The notes: a model not told the origin generated them from the letters alone. Positions 1 to 9,308 are shown, counted from the first letter of the stretch. The stretch: 64,000 nt of DNA from Alteromonas mediterranea DE (GCF_000020585.3 NC_011138.3:4124510-4188509); one strand, 5' to 3'. Numbers and translations are program-made.

Positions 1-1
1 T

Positions 2-952
2 GCTCGGCCCGCTGAGTTAGTGCCTGGCACGTTAAGAGTTATCAGTGTTCGCATGAACTACCTTCCTCCTGATGCGTCGTTCGCTCAACATTTAAAAGCG
101 CCCCACATTGGCTATATTAGCCGCTATGCACTAGGCCGCGATTATCACAAGGTGTTAAGAAAACGATTAAAACAGCTAGGTGAGAAAATTACCGCTTCAC
201 TTGCAGATACTCAGTACCGCCCTTTTGTAGATTCCGCCCCCGTACTAGAGCATGCTATCGCTGAAAAAGCCGGTATAGGGTGGACCGGCAAACATAGTCT
301 TACGCTCAATAAAGACGCGGGCTCGTGGTTCTTTCTAGGAGAGCTTTTTATCAATGTGCCGCTCCCTGTGGACTCGCCAATTGAAGAAGGCTGCGGTAGC
401 TGCACAGCCTGTTTAACTATTTGCCCCACTAACGCTATTGTCGAGCCTTACAAGGTAGACGGACGTAAATGTATTTCGTACCTTACTATCGAGTCTGATA
501 AAGACATACCAGAAGAACTCAGACCCTTGATGGGCAACCGCATATACGGCTGTGATGATTGTCAGCTAGTGTGCCCTTGGAATCGGTTTGCTAACATTAC
601 CGAAGAGGAAGACTTCCACCCTAGAACAGTGCTTCATGGCCAAAGCTTAAATACATTATTTAGTTGGTCAGAGGAAACCTTTTTACAAAACACCGAAGGC
701 TCACCGATAAGGCGTATAGGCTATCAAAAATGGCAGCGTAATATTGCTGTTGCACTCGGTAACGCGCCTTACAACGAAGAAAGTATTAAGCTGTTAAAAG
801 AAAGACATGGCACGGTGAGTGAGTTGGTAGACAGACACATCGATTGGGCATTGCAGCAACAACAAAAAAAACAGGCGGCCTATGAAGCACAAAACCGACA
901 GCAGCAGCGACTCATTCGAGTGATTGAGAAAGGTTTGCCGAGGGACGCATAA
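2..952 (+). CDS. queG: Epoxyqueuosine reductase QueG, 5' end cut by window edge
   Basis: QueG reduces epoxyqueuosine to queuosine in the anticodon wobble position of certain tRNAs, using cobalamin and two 4Fe-4S clusters in the cytoplasm. The frame is open from base 2, and the codons before the GTG at 20 read as typical QueG sequence, so the true start lies outside the window. Two ferredoxin-type clusters are visible: CGSCTACLTICP, and YGCDDCQLVCPWN further on. The arginine/asparagine-rich stretch VISVRMNYLP near the visible start also fits the family. The C-terminus ends in a Gln-rich tail. No partner gene is visible upstream. The family call is firm; only the N-terminus is missing. Confidence 0.95.
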   Translation, partial: ARPAELVPGTLRVISVRMNYLPPDASFAQHLKAPHIGYISRYALGRDYHKVLRKRLKQLGEKITASLADTQYRPFVDSAPVLEHAIAEKAGIGWTGKHSLTLNKDAGSWFFLGELFINVPLPVDSPIEEGCGSCTACLTICPTNAIVEPYKVDGRKCISYLTIESDKDIPEELRPLMGNRIYGCDDCQLVCPWNRFANITEEEDFHPRTVLHGQSLNTLFSWSEETFLQNTEGSPIRRIGYQKWQRNIAVALGNAPYNEESIKLLKERHGTVSELVDRHIDWALQQQQKKQAAYEAQNRQQQRLIRVIEKGLPRDA

Positions 953-995
953 TTGACGTATTACGCATCAAAGCTCTACAAGGAAGGCAACCGCT

Positions 996-1640
996 TTAAC
1001 CGGCCGAAGCGACCTTTTGCTTCAGCTCTGCCTGCATATTTTCTTTGTACTTCAAATTAGCGTTAGGCTGATGCTGAGCGGCAAAAGAAACGTTAAGCTT
1101 CAAACCGCGCTGGGCTAATTGAGTAGAGACAATAGGCGAACCGAATTGCCACCATGGCTCTTGCTCAAGAGCTTTGATAACTAAAAAGAGTTCCGTTTCA
1201 GAACCATCGTACTCACCGACAACTTCGCAAAGGCCGCCGCGGCACGTTACCGAGTTTAAAACAAAAAGCTCATTGTTTGGGGGGAGGGCAAAAAACGTAG
1301 CAAGCGAGCCTTCAGTTTCTGCGTAGAAAGCAGCGGGCGCTTTTGAGGAGGAATCACTTTTCCCTGCTTGCATTGCCTCTCTAGCTTGGCTTTGTGCAAG
1401 TTGGCTGTCTTTACTTTTGTCCGCTGCTGTGTTGCCGGTTGTTGTGTTTCCCGTAGCCAGTTTAGCGGCTGGCTTAATAACTTTCAGCTCGCTCGTTTCC
1501 GTGGCGCGAGAGCGCGCTAACACTGTGGTTAGTCGCGCCTTATCTGCATTGGATTCGCTAAGTTGATGTTGATAGCCAGAGAATTTATACCCTGCTATTA
1601 ACGCAAACGCTATTAGCAATATCACAAGCCACGTTTTCAT
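996..1640 (-). CDS. Hypothetical membrane-anchored protein
   Basis: 214 residues with an N-terminal hydrophobic segment (about residues 4-18) that looks like an uncleaved anchor, then a Ser/Thr/Ala/Lys-rich linker (about 45-105) and a compact C-terminal part (about 105-200) containing the only two cysteines, in VTCRGGLCEV. Those cysteines could form a disulfide if the domain is periplasmic. I do not recognise a family. It lies 24 bases downstream of hemE on the same strand, so it may be co-transcribed, but nothing ties it to haem synthesis. It converges with queG. Confidence 0.65.
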   Translation of the reverse strand: MKTWLVILLIAFALIAGYKFSGYQHQLSESNADKARLTTVLARSRATETSELKVIKPAAKLATGNTTTGNTAADKSKDSQLAQSQAREAMQAGKSDSSSKAPAAFYAETEGSLATFFALPPNNELFVLNSVTCRGGLCEVVGEYDGSETELFLVIKALEQEPWWQFGSPIVSTQLAQRGLKLNVSFAAQHQPNANLKYKENMQAELKQKVASAG

Positions 1641-1664
1641 TAAGCTTCCTTTATTACGGTTTGC

Positions 1665-2756
1665 TTATTTGTGATATTGCTTACTTAATTCGTGAACTGC
1701 ATTTACGAATACGCCGGCATTCTCAGGCGGAACATCTAAGTGGATGCCGTGTCCTAAGTTAAATACATGACCACTGCCTTCGCCGTAACCCTCTAGAATT
1801 GAAGCCACTTCTTGCTCTATTCTTTGAGGCTGTGCATATAACATAGACGGGTCCATATTGCCTTGTAGCGCCACCTTATCACCAATACGTGCACGGGCTT
1901 CTTTGATATCGATAGTCCAATCTAAGCCAACTGCATCACAGCCTGTTGCTGCGATAGACTCTAGCCACATGCCACCGTTTTTAGTAAACAGTGTTACTGG
2001 CACTTTGCGGCCTTCATTTTCACGAGTTAGACCACTTACAATACGCTCCATATATTGAAGCGAGAATTCTTTGTAATCGCGAGGTGATAAAACGCCACCC
2101 CATGTATCAAAGACCATGACCGATTGCGCACCTGCCGCAATTTGTGCGTTAAGGTACTCGGTAACCGAATCGGCGAGCTTTGCTAATAGCGCATGAAGCG
2201 TGGCAGGCTCAGCAAAGGCCATCTTTTTAATTTTAGTGAATGCTTTACTAGAGCCACCTTCAATCATGTAGGTTGCGAGCGTCCATGGACTTCCCGAGAA
2301 CCCGATTAGTGGCACCTCACCTTTCAGTTCGCGACGAATAGTTCTAACCGCGTTCATTACATACTGTAATTCGCCTTCTGGATCTGGAAGACCAATTTTG
2401 TCTACATCAGCTTTGCAGGTGATAGGATTCTTAAAGCGCGGGCCTTCACCCGTTTCGAAGTAAAGACCTAGTCCCATGGCATCGGGAATAGTCAAAATAT
2501 CAGAAAAAAGAATGGCTGCATCAAGGGGAAAACGACGCAAAGGTTGAAGCGTAACTTCACACGCAAGTTCAGCATTTTTACAAAGCGACATGAAATCACC
2601 CGCCACCGCGCGAGTTGCTTTGTATTCAGGAAGATAACGCCCAGCTTGTCGCATCATCCATACAGGTGTGACATCTACCGGCTGTTTAAGTAACGCACGT
2701 AAATAGCGATCGTTCTTTAACGCGGGTTTATCAACACTGGGGACATTTTGCGACAT
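1665..2756 (-). CDS. hemE: Uroporphyrinogen decarboxylase
   Basis: HemE removes four acetate carboxyls from uroporphyrinogen III to give coproporphyrinogen III in haem synthesis, in the cytoplasm. The family signatures are clear: [15 protein letters not shown] near the N-terminus (substrate-binding Arg) and [13 protein letters not shown] in the middle. The frame is open up to 2807, but I place the start at the ATG at 2756, where AGGTGAG sits at proper spacing and the protein becomes 363 residues beginning MSQNV. nudC lies upstream on the same strand, as in Escherichia coli, but here separated by a 279-base gap with its own signals. Confidence 0.97.
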   Translation of the reverse strand: MSQNVPSVDKPALKNDRYLRALLKQPVDVTPVWMMRQAGRYLPEYKATRAVAGDFMSLCKNAELACEVTLQPLRRFPLDAAILFSDILTIPDAMGLGLYFETGEGPRFKNPITCKADVDKIGLPDPEGELQYVMNAVRTIRRELKGEVPLIGFSGSPWTLATYMIEGGSSKAFTKIKKMAFAEPATLHALLAKLADSVTEYLNAQIAAGAQSVMVFDTWGGVLSPRDYKEFSLQYMERIVSGLTRENEGRKVPVTLFTKNGGMWLESIAATGCDAVGLDWTIDIKEARARIGDKVALQGNMDPSMLYAQPQRIEQEVASILEGYGEGSGHVFNLGHGIHLDVPPENAGVFVNAVHELSKQYHK

Positions 2757-2932
2757 ATAACTCACCTGAATAACTGAAGATAATAGAGCGCCGAAGTATA
2801 CCAGCATTATCTAAAAGGTGCGCTAAAACCTGTATTAAAAAATCGACGTTTAATCGACAATTCAGCGCAATGCGCCACTACCGTTAGTTCAAGTGTCGAT
2901 AATTAAAGACGAACATATCTTGAAAAAGACGC

Positions 2933-2961
2933 TTGCACTTAAAGTAAGTGTTTGCTAATAA
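2933..2961 (+). promoter_or_regulatory. Strong sigma-70 promoter with extended -10, facing nudC
   Basis: TTGCAC at 2933-2938, a 17-base spacer, then TAATAA at 2956-2961, preceded by TGC (extended -10). It points rightwards, although both neighbouring genes, hemE and nudC, run leftwards. Transcription would start near 2968. It therefore serves neither neighbour and is best read with the terminator at 3013-3037. Confidence 0.65.
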
Positions 2962-2967
2962 TAGACA

Positions 2968-3037
2968 CGTTAAAGAAAAGAAGCCCTAAATGGGACCGTG
3001 CTAAACGTATTGAAACCCTGCCTCGGCAGGGTTTTTT
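2968..3037 (+). ncRNA. Candidate small RNA of about 70 nt between hemE and nudC
   Basis: The stretch is bounded by a well-formed sigma-70 promoter (2933-2961) and an intrinsic terminator (3013-3037). It contains no usable reading frame; the only ATG is followed by a stop after four codons. The 3' end reaches the nudC stop codon from the opposite strand, so the last bases could pair with the nudC message. I do not recognise an RNA family. Its existence is inferred only from promoter and terminator quality. Confidence 0.45.
3013..3037 (+). terminator. Intrinsic terminator ending the candidate sRNA
   Basis: Inverted repeat AAACCCTGCC / GGCAGGGTTT with a minimal loop, followed by six T on the plus strand. 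On the minus strand only three T follow, so it works best for rightward transcription, for which no annotated gene exists. Confidence 0.75.
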
Positions 3038-3869
3038 ATTTGTCTGTGATCAGCGACACGGTTTCTGCTATTAACTGCCCGGCAATGGATATCTTCGGTG
3101 GAATAGTAGGAAGATCGTTGATATCAAACCACTGTGCATCGTCTATCTCGTTTTCCTGACAACGAATCTCCCCCCTTTCATATTCAGCAATAAAGCCTAC
3201 CATCAAAGAGTGTGGGAACGGCCACGGCTGACTGCTGTAGTAACGCAGGTTTTTAACCTCTACGCCTACTTCTTCAAACACTTCCCGATGTACCGCTTGC
3301 TCAAGACTCTCTCCACTTTCAACGAAGCCAGCTAAGGTTGAGTACATATTAGACTCGCGGTGGCGAACGCCTTTGGCCAAAAGAATTTTCTCATTATTGT
3401 GAATAGAAACAATAATACACGGCGATACTCTCGGATAGCTGCGATGCTGGCAGCGGTGACAGTGCATGGCCATTTCCCAATCAACTCGTTCTGTTTTTGC
3501 GCCGCATTGACCGCAAAATTGATGGGTACGCAGAAAGTGAATGTACTGCCAAGCTCTACCAATTACCGAAAAAGCATTTTCGTAATCTGCAAAAAGAAGC
3601 TGTCGCAACGACACGCGCTCCCAGCCAGGCTCTTCAATATGCTCGGCCCCTAAATCAACGACAAAAACAGGCATATCACGCTGCGCGGTCTCATTAAGCG
3701 GCGGCAACTGATGAATATCATCTATATAAGAAGCAAGAAAAGGAATTTCACTTAAATAGGCGACAGGAATAGACTCAGATGATTCTTGGATCACGATTTT
3801 ACCGCGACTAAATACCACCCACATAGCTTGCTGTGAGGTTAATTTCATTTCATCTAACTTTATCATCAT
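3036..3869 (-). CDS. nudC: NADH/NAD+ pyrophosphatase (NAD-cap removing), Nudix
   Basis: NudC hydrolyses NAD(H) to NMN(H) and AMP and removes NAD caps from RNA 5' ends. The 277-residue protein has a four-cysteine zinc ribbon (FCGQCG followed by CHRCQ), then the Nudix box GFVESGESLEQAVHREVFEE with its catalytic glutamates, then the NudC-specific SQPWPFPHS motif. The start at 3869 has GGAG about nine bases upstream. It is divergent from rsd and upstream of hemE on the same strand, matching the enterobacterial rsd-nudC-hemE neighbourhood except that rsd is inverted. Confidence 0.95.
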   Translation of the reverse strand: MMIKLDEMKLTSQQAMWVVFSRGKIVIQESSESIPVAYLSEIPFLASYIDDIHQLPPLNETAQRDMPVFVVDLGAEHIEEPGWERVSLRQLLFADYENAFSVIGRAWQYIHFLRTHQFCGQCGAKTERVDWEMAMHCHRCQHRSYPRVSPCIIVSIHNNEKILLAKGVRHRESNMYSTLAGFVESGESLEQAVHREVFEEVGVEVKNLRYYSSQPWPFPHSLMVGFIAEYERGEIRCQENEIDDAQWFDINDLPTIPPKISIAGQLIAETVSLITDK

Positions 3870-3969
3870 TGCACAATACTCCTGTCTTCTTGCGAACCAT
3901 AGTACACTATATACGCACAGTCTTGGTCTGCAACGCCGTGTTTTAACAACGAACTTTTTCGCGCAAAAT

Positions 3970-3997
3970 TTGTGTCACTAGTGCACAGTGTTATACT
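3970..3997 (+). promoter_or_regulatory. Probable rsd promoter
   Basis: TTGTGT at 3970-3975, 16-base spacer, TATACT at 3992-3997. It lies about 35 bases before the rsd start codon. It also lies in the divergent space shared with nudC. Confidence 0.5.
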
Positions 3998-4032
3998 GAA
4001 GCTTATTGTCGCTAAACAGGTAGCACATCGAA

Positions 4033-4497
4033 ATGTTGCAACAGTTAGAAAGCGTTAAATCCAGATGGGGTGGAAAAAGCCAAGTAGTTGACCGCTGGTT
4101 GATGGACAGACAGGCATTATTGGTCTCGTTCTGTGAACTAGCTGGCATCAACAAGCAGAGCGAATCTTTACCCGATGCCGATGAGATTGCTAATTTTTGC
4201 AGCGCACTACTCGATTATCTGTCTGCAGGGCACTTTGAAGTTTTCGATATTCTCGTAGAAGACGACGACGAAGGCCTTGATTTAAAAGATAAGCTTTACC
4301 CCAAATTGACAAAAACCACCGACGCAGCACTCGCATTTAATGATACGTTTGCGCAAGCAGTAACACCTGAGCAGGCCGCTGGGTTTGACGCTGCATTAGC
4401 TCAGCTCGGTGAAACATTAGAAGAGCGCTTTGCCTTGGAAGATGAGTTAATTGCTCATGTACACACAAATAAACGTGATCCAGAAGTAACGCTTTAA
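4033..4497 (+). CDS. rsd: Anti-sigma-70 factor Rsd
   Basis: Rsd binds region 4 of the housekeeping sigma factor and sequesters it in stationary phase; in E. coli it also stimulates SpoT when HPr is bound. This 154-residue all-helical protein begins MLQQLESVKSRWGG, followed by VDRWLMDRQALLV and LLDYLSAGHFEVF, all aligning with the E. coli protein by eye. Length agrees with the family. It stands next to nudC, as in enterobacteria, and 35 bases before zur on the same strand. Confidence 0.92.
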   Translation: MLQQLESVKSRWGGKSQVVDRWLMDRQALLVSFCELAGINKQSESLPDADEIANFCSALLDYLSAGHFEVFDILVEDDDEGLDLKDKLYPKLTKTTDAALAFNDTFAQAVTPEQAAGFDAALAQLGETLEERFALEDELIAHVHTNKRDPEVTL

Positions 4498-4532
4498 TAT
4501 AACAATGAAAGTCGAGTTTACGGTTATTATCA

Positions 4533-5006
4533 ATGAACAAAACCACACTTATTCATAAGGCACGAGCGTACTGCGAACAACGCGGCGCCAGATTTACTCC
4601 GCTTCGAGAGAAAGTATACGAAATTCTTGTTTCAAAGCACGGCCCCATGGGTGCTTATGAACTTCTCGACTCTTTAAAAGAAACAGAATCTAGTGCCAAA
4701 CCAGCGACAGTCTATCGCGCCCTCGACTTCCTACTCGACTTTGGGTTTATTCATCGGCTGGAGTCTACTAACGCTTTTGTAGCCTGCTACCATTTTGGTT
4801 GTAACCACCCCGTTCAGTTCTTAATTTGTGATAGCTGCGGCGACGTAGCTGAGATACAGTCTGAAGGATTACAAGACACACTAGAGAGTCAAGCTCAGCA
4901 GCATGGCTTCAAAGTATCGAAACAAACTATTGAGGCCCATGGATTGTGCGCCGATTGTCAACAAACGGAAGATCACGCTGCCCAGGAGAGTGTAAATGAA
5001 TGCTGA
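4533..5006 (+). CDS. zur: Zinc uptake regulator Zur (Fur family)
   Basis: Zur represses zinc-uptake genes when loaded with zinc. The 157-residue protein has the winged-helix region with PATVYRALDFLLDFGFIHR, which is Zur-like rather than Fur-like, the structural-zinc pairs CDSCGD and CADC, and the IEAHGLC motif typical of Zur. Its 3' end overlaps the next gene by 11 bases, so the two are translationally linked. Zinc-related genes elsewhere in the window (CDF exporter, CZB chemoreceptor, His-rich ABC permease) are possible members of a zinc response, but I saw no convincing Zur box. Confidence 0.93.
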   Translation: MNKTTLIHKARAYCEQRGARFTPLREKVYEILVSKHGPMGAYELLDSLKETESSAKPATVYRALDFLLDFGFIHRLESTNAFVACYHFGCNHPVQFLICDSCGDVAEIQSEGLQDTLESQAQQHGFKVSKQTIEAHGLCADCQQTEDHAAQESVNEC

Positions 5007-5460
5007 TTTTGTGAACCCGTTTATTGGTGGGCTGTTAAATGTGCTTGAAACCATGGCACAAACCAAGCTAACGCCGGGAAAGCCGAAACGTAAGCAGAGC
5101 GATATTGCCAAAGGCGATGTCTCTGGCTTGATTGGCATGGTAGGTCCTGACGTACGGGGCTCAATGTCTATTACTTTTGATGAGTCGCTAGCCCTTACCA
5201 TTATGGAAAGAATGGTAGGAGAACGCCCTGAGAAACTCGACGCAGAAGTGGGCGATATGGTGGGCGAGGTCACCAACATGATTTGCGGTAACGCAAAACG
5301 GGACCTTGCTGAACGCGGTTATGAGTTCGGCATGGCCACGCCTATTGTCGTGTCGGGAAAGCAACACACGATAAGCCACCAAGTAGACGGTGCAAAAATT
5401 ATTCTGCCTTTCATGTGCGATGAAGGGCTCGCGCACTTGGAAATCTGTTTTGATAAATAA
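4996..5460 (+). CDS. CheX-like chemotaxis phosphatase domain protein
   Basis: 154 residues of a single CheX-like domain. In the CheC/CheX/FliY families this fold dephosphorylates CheY-P using a conserved Glu-x2-Asn pair. Here the pair is visible in [15 protein letters not shown] (about residues 90-104). The protein has no membrane segment. It overlaps zur by 11 bases upstream, and yjbQ probably starts inside its last codons. Being in an operon with zur and away from any che cluster is odd; it may act on a stand-alone response regulator. Family call by motif; target unknown. Confidence 0.8.
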   Translation: MNADFVNPFIGGLLNVLETMAQTKLTPGKPKRKQSDIAKGDVSGLIGMVGPDVRGSMSITFDESLALTIMERMVGERPEKLDAEVGDMVGEVTNMICGNAKRDLAERGYEFGMATPIVVSGKQHTISHQVDGAKIILPFMCDEGLAHLEICFDK

Positions 5461-5887
5461 TTTCTGGCAGTCTGAAAAAATTACACTCGACAGCTATCCC
5501 AGAGGTTTCCACTTAATCACACAACAAGTGGAAGCCGCGCTACCTGGTATTCGTCGTGTGGAAGTTGGGCTTTTACATTTATTTCTTCAGCACACCAGTG
5601 CGAGCTTAACCATTAATGAAAATGCCGACCCTACTGTTCGACAAGATATGGAGGCTTTCTTCAACCATAGTGTAAAGGAAGAGCTTTCTTTTTTCAGGCA
5701 TACTTATGAAGGTAAAGATGATATGCCAGCTCACCTAAAATCGAGTATACTAGGGTGTCAGCTTACTATTCCTGTCCAACAAGGCGCACTTGCGCTTGGC
5801 ACATGGCAGGGTATCATGCTCGGTGAACACCGAGATCATGGTGGAAGACGAACAATTATTGCCACATTACAAGGGATCGCAGCCTAA
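5450..5887 (+). CDS. yjbQ: YjbQ family protein (UPF0047)
   Basis: 145 residues. The UPF0047 family has weak thiamine-phosphate synthase activity in E. coli but its real role is unsettled. The conserved [20 protein letters not shown] and the histidine-rich [12 protein letters not shown] near the C-terminus are present, matching the trimeric metal-site fold. The frame is open upstream to 5390, inside the CheX-like gene. I place the start at the TTG at 5450, because GGAA lies eight bases before it and the protein then begins near where E. coli YjbQ does. No ATG or GTG is available nearby, so the start is tentative; the family is not. Confidence 0.88.
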   Translation: MINNFWQSEKITLDSYPRGFHLITQQVEAALPGIRRVEVGLLHLFLQHTSASLTINENADPTVRQDMEAFFNHSVKEELSFFRHTYEGKDDMPAHLKSSILGCQLTIPVQQGALALGTWQGIMLGEHRDHGGRRTIIATLQGIAA

Positions 5888-5988
5888 CCCATATTATAAA
5901 TGGCATAGTTTGTGCTAACATTTCACGTTAAGCACGATATAAAATTATCAAAAATCGATAATCACTCAACGTTAAACAGGATGTGACT

Positions 5989-7185
5989 ATGAAACGACAC
6001 TTTAAAATGGCAGCGCTATCTCTTGCTGTGCTTTCTTCAACCAGTGCGTTCGCACAAGATTCTTCTGAGCCAGAGTACAAAAACTGGTTTGGTCTATCTG
6101 GCATGTACTACAACACTGACGACTCTCGTCCACTTTCTTTAACTGAAGACGGTGTTTATGATGACGGTCGCGGCGTAGCTTTTGAATACGGTTTCCGTTT
6201 CACTCAAAGCTGGGCAGCACGTGTTGAATTTACAGCACTTGATCTTGACTACGTAGGCGGCGGCGACGAAAGCGGTGAAATGGTTGGCGTAGATGCGCTA
6301 TATTTCATGCCTGACGACGCATGGTTCGTATTTGGTGGTGTTAAACGCCAAGCAGTAGGTGAGTCAACAACACTAGGTAACATTGGTATCGGTAAACACT
6401 GGGACATACATGAAGATGTTAAGCTAGTAACTGAAATCGCGGCTTACCACGACTTTGGTGAAGACTACAACGACTACAGCATCAAGTTAGGTATTGCAGT
6501 ACCATTCGGTAAATCAACGCCTTCAGCGCCTAAAGACAGCGACAACGATGGTGTTGTAGACGGTAAAGACCAGTGCCCAATGACACCAGCAGGTGTTCGT
6601 GTTGATGCAACTGGCTGTAGCGTAGACAATGACAACGATGGTGTACTAAACAGTGTTGACCAATGTCCTAATACACCTGCAGGCACTAAAGTAGACGCTA
6701 CTGGCTGTGCAATTAAAGATGCAGACAACGATGGCGTTGTAGATAGCAAAGACATGTGCCCAGATACTGCTGCTGGTGTTAAAGTAGACGCTAAAGGCTG
6801 TACAGTATTTGACGAAGAGACAGTAGAAATTACACTACGCGTTCTTTTCGACAACGAAAGTGCTGTTGTTAAAATGCCTAAAGATCCAGAAATTTCAGAA
6901 TTTGCTGAGTTCATGAAGCAGTATCCTTCAACCACTGCGGTAATTGAAGGTCACACTTCTGCACCAGGTTCTGAAGCATACAACATGGACCTTTCTGACC
7001 GTCGTGCTGCTAACTTCAAAGAAGTAATGGTAGACATGTATGGTATCGATTCTTCTCGCTTAGATACAATCGGTTACGGCGAAACTCGTCTTCTTGACGA
7101 AGGTAACAACGCCGAAGCTCATCGTGTAAACCGTCGCATTTCAGTGACAGTTAAAGACACGGTTAAAGTACCTGAAGAGAAATAA
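5989..7185 (+). CDS. OmpA-like outer membrane protein with calcium-binding repeats
   Basis: 398 residues. A signal peptide ends at AFA before QDSS (about residue 21). An N-terminal beta-barrel (about 25-180) follows, then a linker of three thrombospondin type-3-like acidic repeats (DxDxDGVxDxxDxCP, about 184-275), then an OmpA C-terminal peptidoglycan-binding domain (about 285-390) with the NMDLSDRRAANFKEVM motif and a final NRRISV. The start is the ATG at 5989, with AGGA seven bases upstream; an in-frame GTG two codons earlier lacks that spacing. Related to OprF-type porins. A terminator follows directly. Codon use looks like that of a highly expressed gene. Confidence 0.92.
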   Translation: MKRHFKMAALSLAVLSSTSAFAQDSSEPEYKNWFGLSGMYYNTDDSRPLSLTEDGVYDDGRGVAFEYGFRFTQSWAARVEFTALDLDYVGGGDESGEMVGVDALYFMPDDAWFVFGGVKRQAVGESTTLGNIGIGKHWDIHEDVKLVTEIAAYHDFGEDYNDYSIKLGIAVPFGKSTPSAPKDSDNDGVVDGKDQCPMTPAGVRVDATGCSVDNDNDGVLNSVDQCPNTPAGTKVDATGCAIKDADNDGVVDSKDMCPDTAAGVKVDAKGCTVFDEETVEITLRVLFDNESAVVKMPKDPEISEFAEFMKQYPSTTAVIEGHTSAPGSEAYNMDLSDRRAANFKEVMVDMYGIDSSRLDTIGYGETRLLDEGNNAEAHRVNRRISVTVKDTVKVPEEK

Positions 7186-7205
7186 TTCATTTGATATGAA
7201 TTGAG

Positions 7206-7230
7206 AAAGGCGCCGAACGGCGCCTTTTTT
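7206..7230 (+). terminator. Terminator of the OmpA-like gene
   Basis: AAAGGCGCC / GGCGCCTTT with a GAAC loop, followed by six T, 20 bases after the stop codon. Confidence 0.9.
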
Positions 7231-7336
7231 GTGTCTGTATTTTTTGACTAGCGGTATCAGTACTGCGACGGACAAACCTTACTTATTACATGTGATTTGC
7301 TAGCTAACATAGAGACTAACCGCTAGAGAGAAAAGG

Positions 7337-8722
7337 TTAGTAGTCGTCGGCTATCGCGGGACCCGCGTAGTTATCAAAGCGTGAAAACTGGCCTTGGAAG
7401 GTTAAGCGACAAGTACCGATAGGGCCGTTACGCTGTTTACCGATAATAATTTCCGCAATGCCTTTATATTCACTGTTTTCGTGATATACCTCATCACGGT
7501 AGATAAACATAATAAGGTCGGCATCCTGCTCAATTGAACCGGATTCACGAAGGTCAGAGTTAACTGGGCGTTTATCGGCACGTTGCTCTAGCGTACGGTT
7601 AAGCTGAGAAAGTGCCACAACCGGCACTTCTAGCTCTTTAGCCAGTGCTTTCAGTGAGCGTGAAATCTCCGCAATTTCTAGCGTACGGTTATCGCTAAGA
7701 GAAGGCACACGCATTAACTGAAGGTAATCCACCATGATAAGACTAATACCACCGCGCTCTCGTGCGAGTTTACGGGCTCGGCTTCGCACATCCATAGGCG
7801 TTAGGCCGGAAGAATCATCGACAAATAAACTATCTTTGTCTTTTAGCATCGCCATGGTATTAGAAATGCGGGCCCAGTCTTCGTCATCCAACTGAGCGGT
7901 ACGAATTTTGGTTTGATCGACGCGGCTTAATGAAGCCAACATACGCATCATGATTTGTTCCGAGGGCATCTCCAGACTGAAAACAAGTACCGGCTTTTCT
8001 TCTGCCATCATCGCGTTTTCAATCAAGTTCATGGCGAACGTTGTTTTACCCATCGATGGACGGGCCGCTACAATGATTAGGTCCGATGGCTGCATACCAC
8101 TGGTCATTTTATCCAAGTCAGTAAAGCCCGTTGTTACACCGGTAACCTCTTTATTGGTTTTAACTAACTCTTCAAGACGATCAATTGTCTTTCCTAGCAC
8201 AGACTCGACGTCTCGAGGGCCTTCGTTCTCACCGGTTCGACGCTCGGCAATTTCAAAGACTTTACTTTCAGCAAGGTCGAGTATATCGGCACTATCCCTG
8301 CCTTCTGGGTTATACCCTACTTCAGCAATTTCATGGGCTACACCAATAAGCTCGCGAGTAATAGCGCGTTCGCTAATAATTTGCGCGTACGACACCACGT
8401 TTGCAGAGCTTGGGGTATTTTTCGCGAGTTCGCCTAGATAAGCAAAGCCACCAGCATCTTCAAGCTCGTCATGCTTTTCAAGCTCTTCAGACACGGTAAT
8501 AAGGTCTATAGGCTGGCTACTGTTAAGTAAGCGAGTGATAGCCCGGAAGATAATTTGGTGTGAACGATTGTAAAAATCGTTATCGGTAACGAGCTCGGCA
8601 ACCTTATCCCAGCTTTCTGGGTCGATGAGCATACTGCCTAAAACGGACTGCTCAGCCTCTATACTATGAGGTGGAACCTTCAATTTTTCGACATTATTGT
8701 CGTTTTTAGACGCAGACGCCAC
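7337..8722 (-). CDS. dnaB: Replicative DNA helicase DnaB
   Basis: DnaB is the hexameric 5'-3' helicase that leads the replication fork. The 461-residue protein has the N-terminal primase-interacting domain (starting around PHSIEAEQSVLGSM) and a RecA-like C-terminal domain with Walker A ARPSMGKTTFA (about residue 222), Walker B (IMVDYLQLM) and the SDLRESGSIEQDAD loop. The start is a GTG at 8722 with AGG eight bases upstream. In many bacteria dnaB directly follows rplI; here 5.6 kb of other genes separates them. Confidence 0.97.
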   Translation of the reverse strand: MASASKNDNNVEKLKVPPHSIEAEQSVLGSMLIDPESWDKVAELVTDNDFYNRSHQIIFRAITRLLNSSQPIDLITVSEELEKHDELEDAGGFAYLGELAKNTPSSANVVSYAQIISERAITRELIGVAHEIAEVGYNPEGRDSADILDLAESKVFEIAERRTGENEGPRDVESVLGKTIDRLEELVKTNKEVTGVTTGFTDLDKMTSGMQPSDLIIVAARPSMGKTTFAMNLIENAMMAEEKPVLVFSLEMPSEQIMMRMLASLSRVDQTKIRTAQLDDEDWARISNTMAMLKDKDSLFVDDSSGLTPMDVRSRARKLARERGGISLIMVDYLQLMRVPSLSDNRTLEIAEISRSLKALAKELEVPVVALSQLNRTLEQRADKRPVNSDLRESGSIEQDADLIMFIYRDEVYHENSEYKGIAEIIIGKQRNGPIGTCRLTFQGQFSRFDNYAGPAIADDY

Positions 8723-8837
8723 AAGCGAAACCTATACCAATGCACAAAAGTCAGTTGGATATTATGCGCTTTTAACGCTGATCTCTCAACAAAGGAAGCG
8801 GGTCTTTTCTCTTAAAAGCCTAAAAAGGCGACAGTGC

Positions 8838-9308
8838 TTAAAGGGTTTTTTCTAGCTTTAAAAATGTGCCGTCTACTAACGTATACGCTTGGCTATTTTC
8901 CTGGAATAAAATAGTAGCCCCCATGTTTGCCGTTTCTTCTGCACAAGATAAGCTTACCTCGGTCACGCTATCGTCGCTAAAGCCTAATGAAGATGGGGAG
9001 ACCTTAAATGCTGTGTGAAATTCTTCGCCGCTTATTTCTTTTGACGAATAGACGGGTGAGGCACAAAGCGCCTGATCCAGCTTAGCGGAATCGGATGCGT
9101 ACGTTACCGAGCGCCCTAAAAATTGCTCCGACTCAGATGACGAGTGCGCAGAAACACCTACGTTGTAAGCTTTGGTAACCACCCAAGTACCTTCGTAGTA
9201 CGCAGGTTCTTGAACAGCGCAGCCTAATGTGAACGCGCATATCCCAAACGCGCCAATGATTAAGCTATGAAAGCGCCAAAACCTTTTGACGTGTCCAACA
9301 ATACTCAA
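8838..9308 (-). CDS. Putative lipoprotein of unknown function
   Basis: About 156 residues. The hydrophobic stretch SLIIGAFGICAFTLGC ends in a cysteine that fits a loose lipobox, followed by a 120-residue domain with two or three further cysteines. I set the start at the TTG at 9308 because GGAG sits seven bases before it; in-frame starts at 9320 (ATG) and 9377 (GTG) have poorer spacing. The gene lies between the DUF4097 operon and dnaB on the same strand, but a terminator at 9458-9487 separates it from the former. No family recognised. Confidence 0.65.
   Translation of the reverse strand: MSIVGHVKRFWRFHSLIIGAFGICAFTLGCAVQEPAYYEGTWVVTKAYNVGVSAHSSSESEQFLGRSVTYASDSAKLDQALCASPVYSSKEISGEEFHTAFKVSPSSLGFSDDSVTEVSLSCAEETANMGATILFQENSQAYTLVDGTFLKLEKTL

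Noticed and set aside
7950..8441. 163-residue open frame antisense to dnaB
   Set aside because: Mirror of dnaB; composition reflects the complement.
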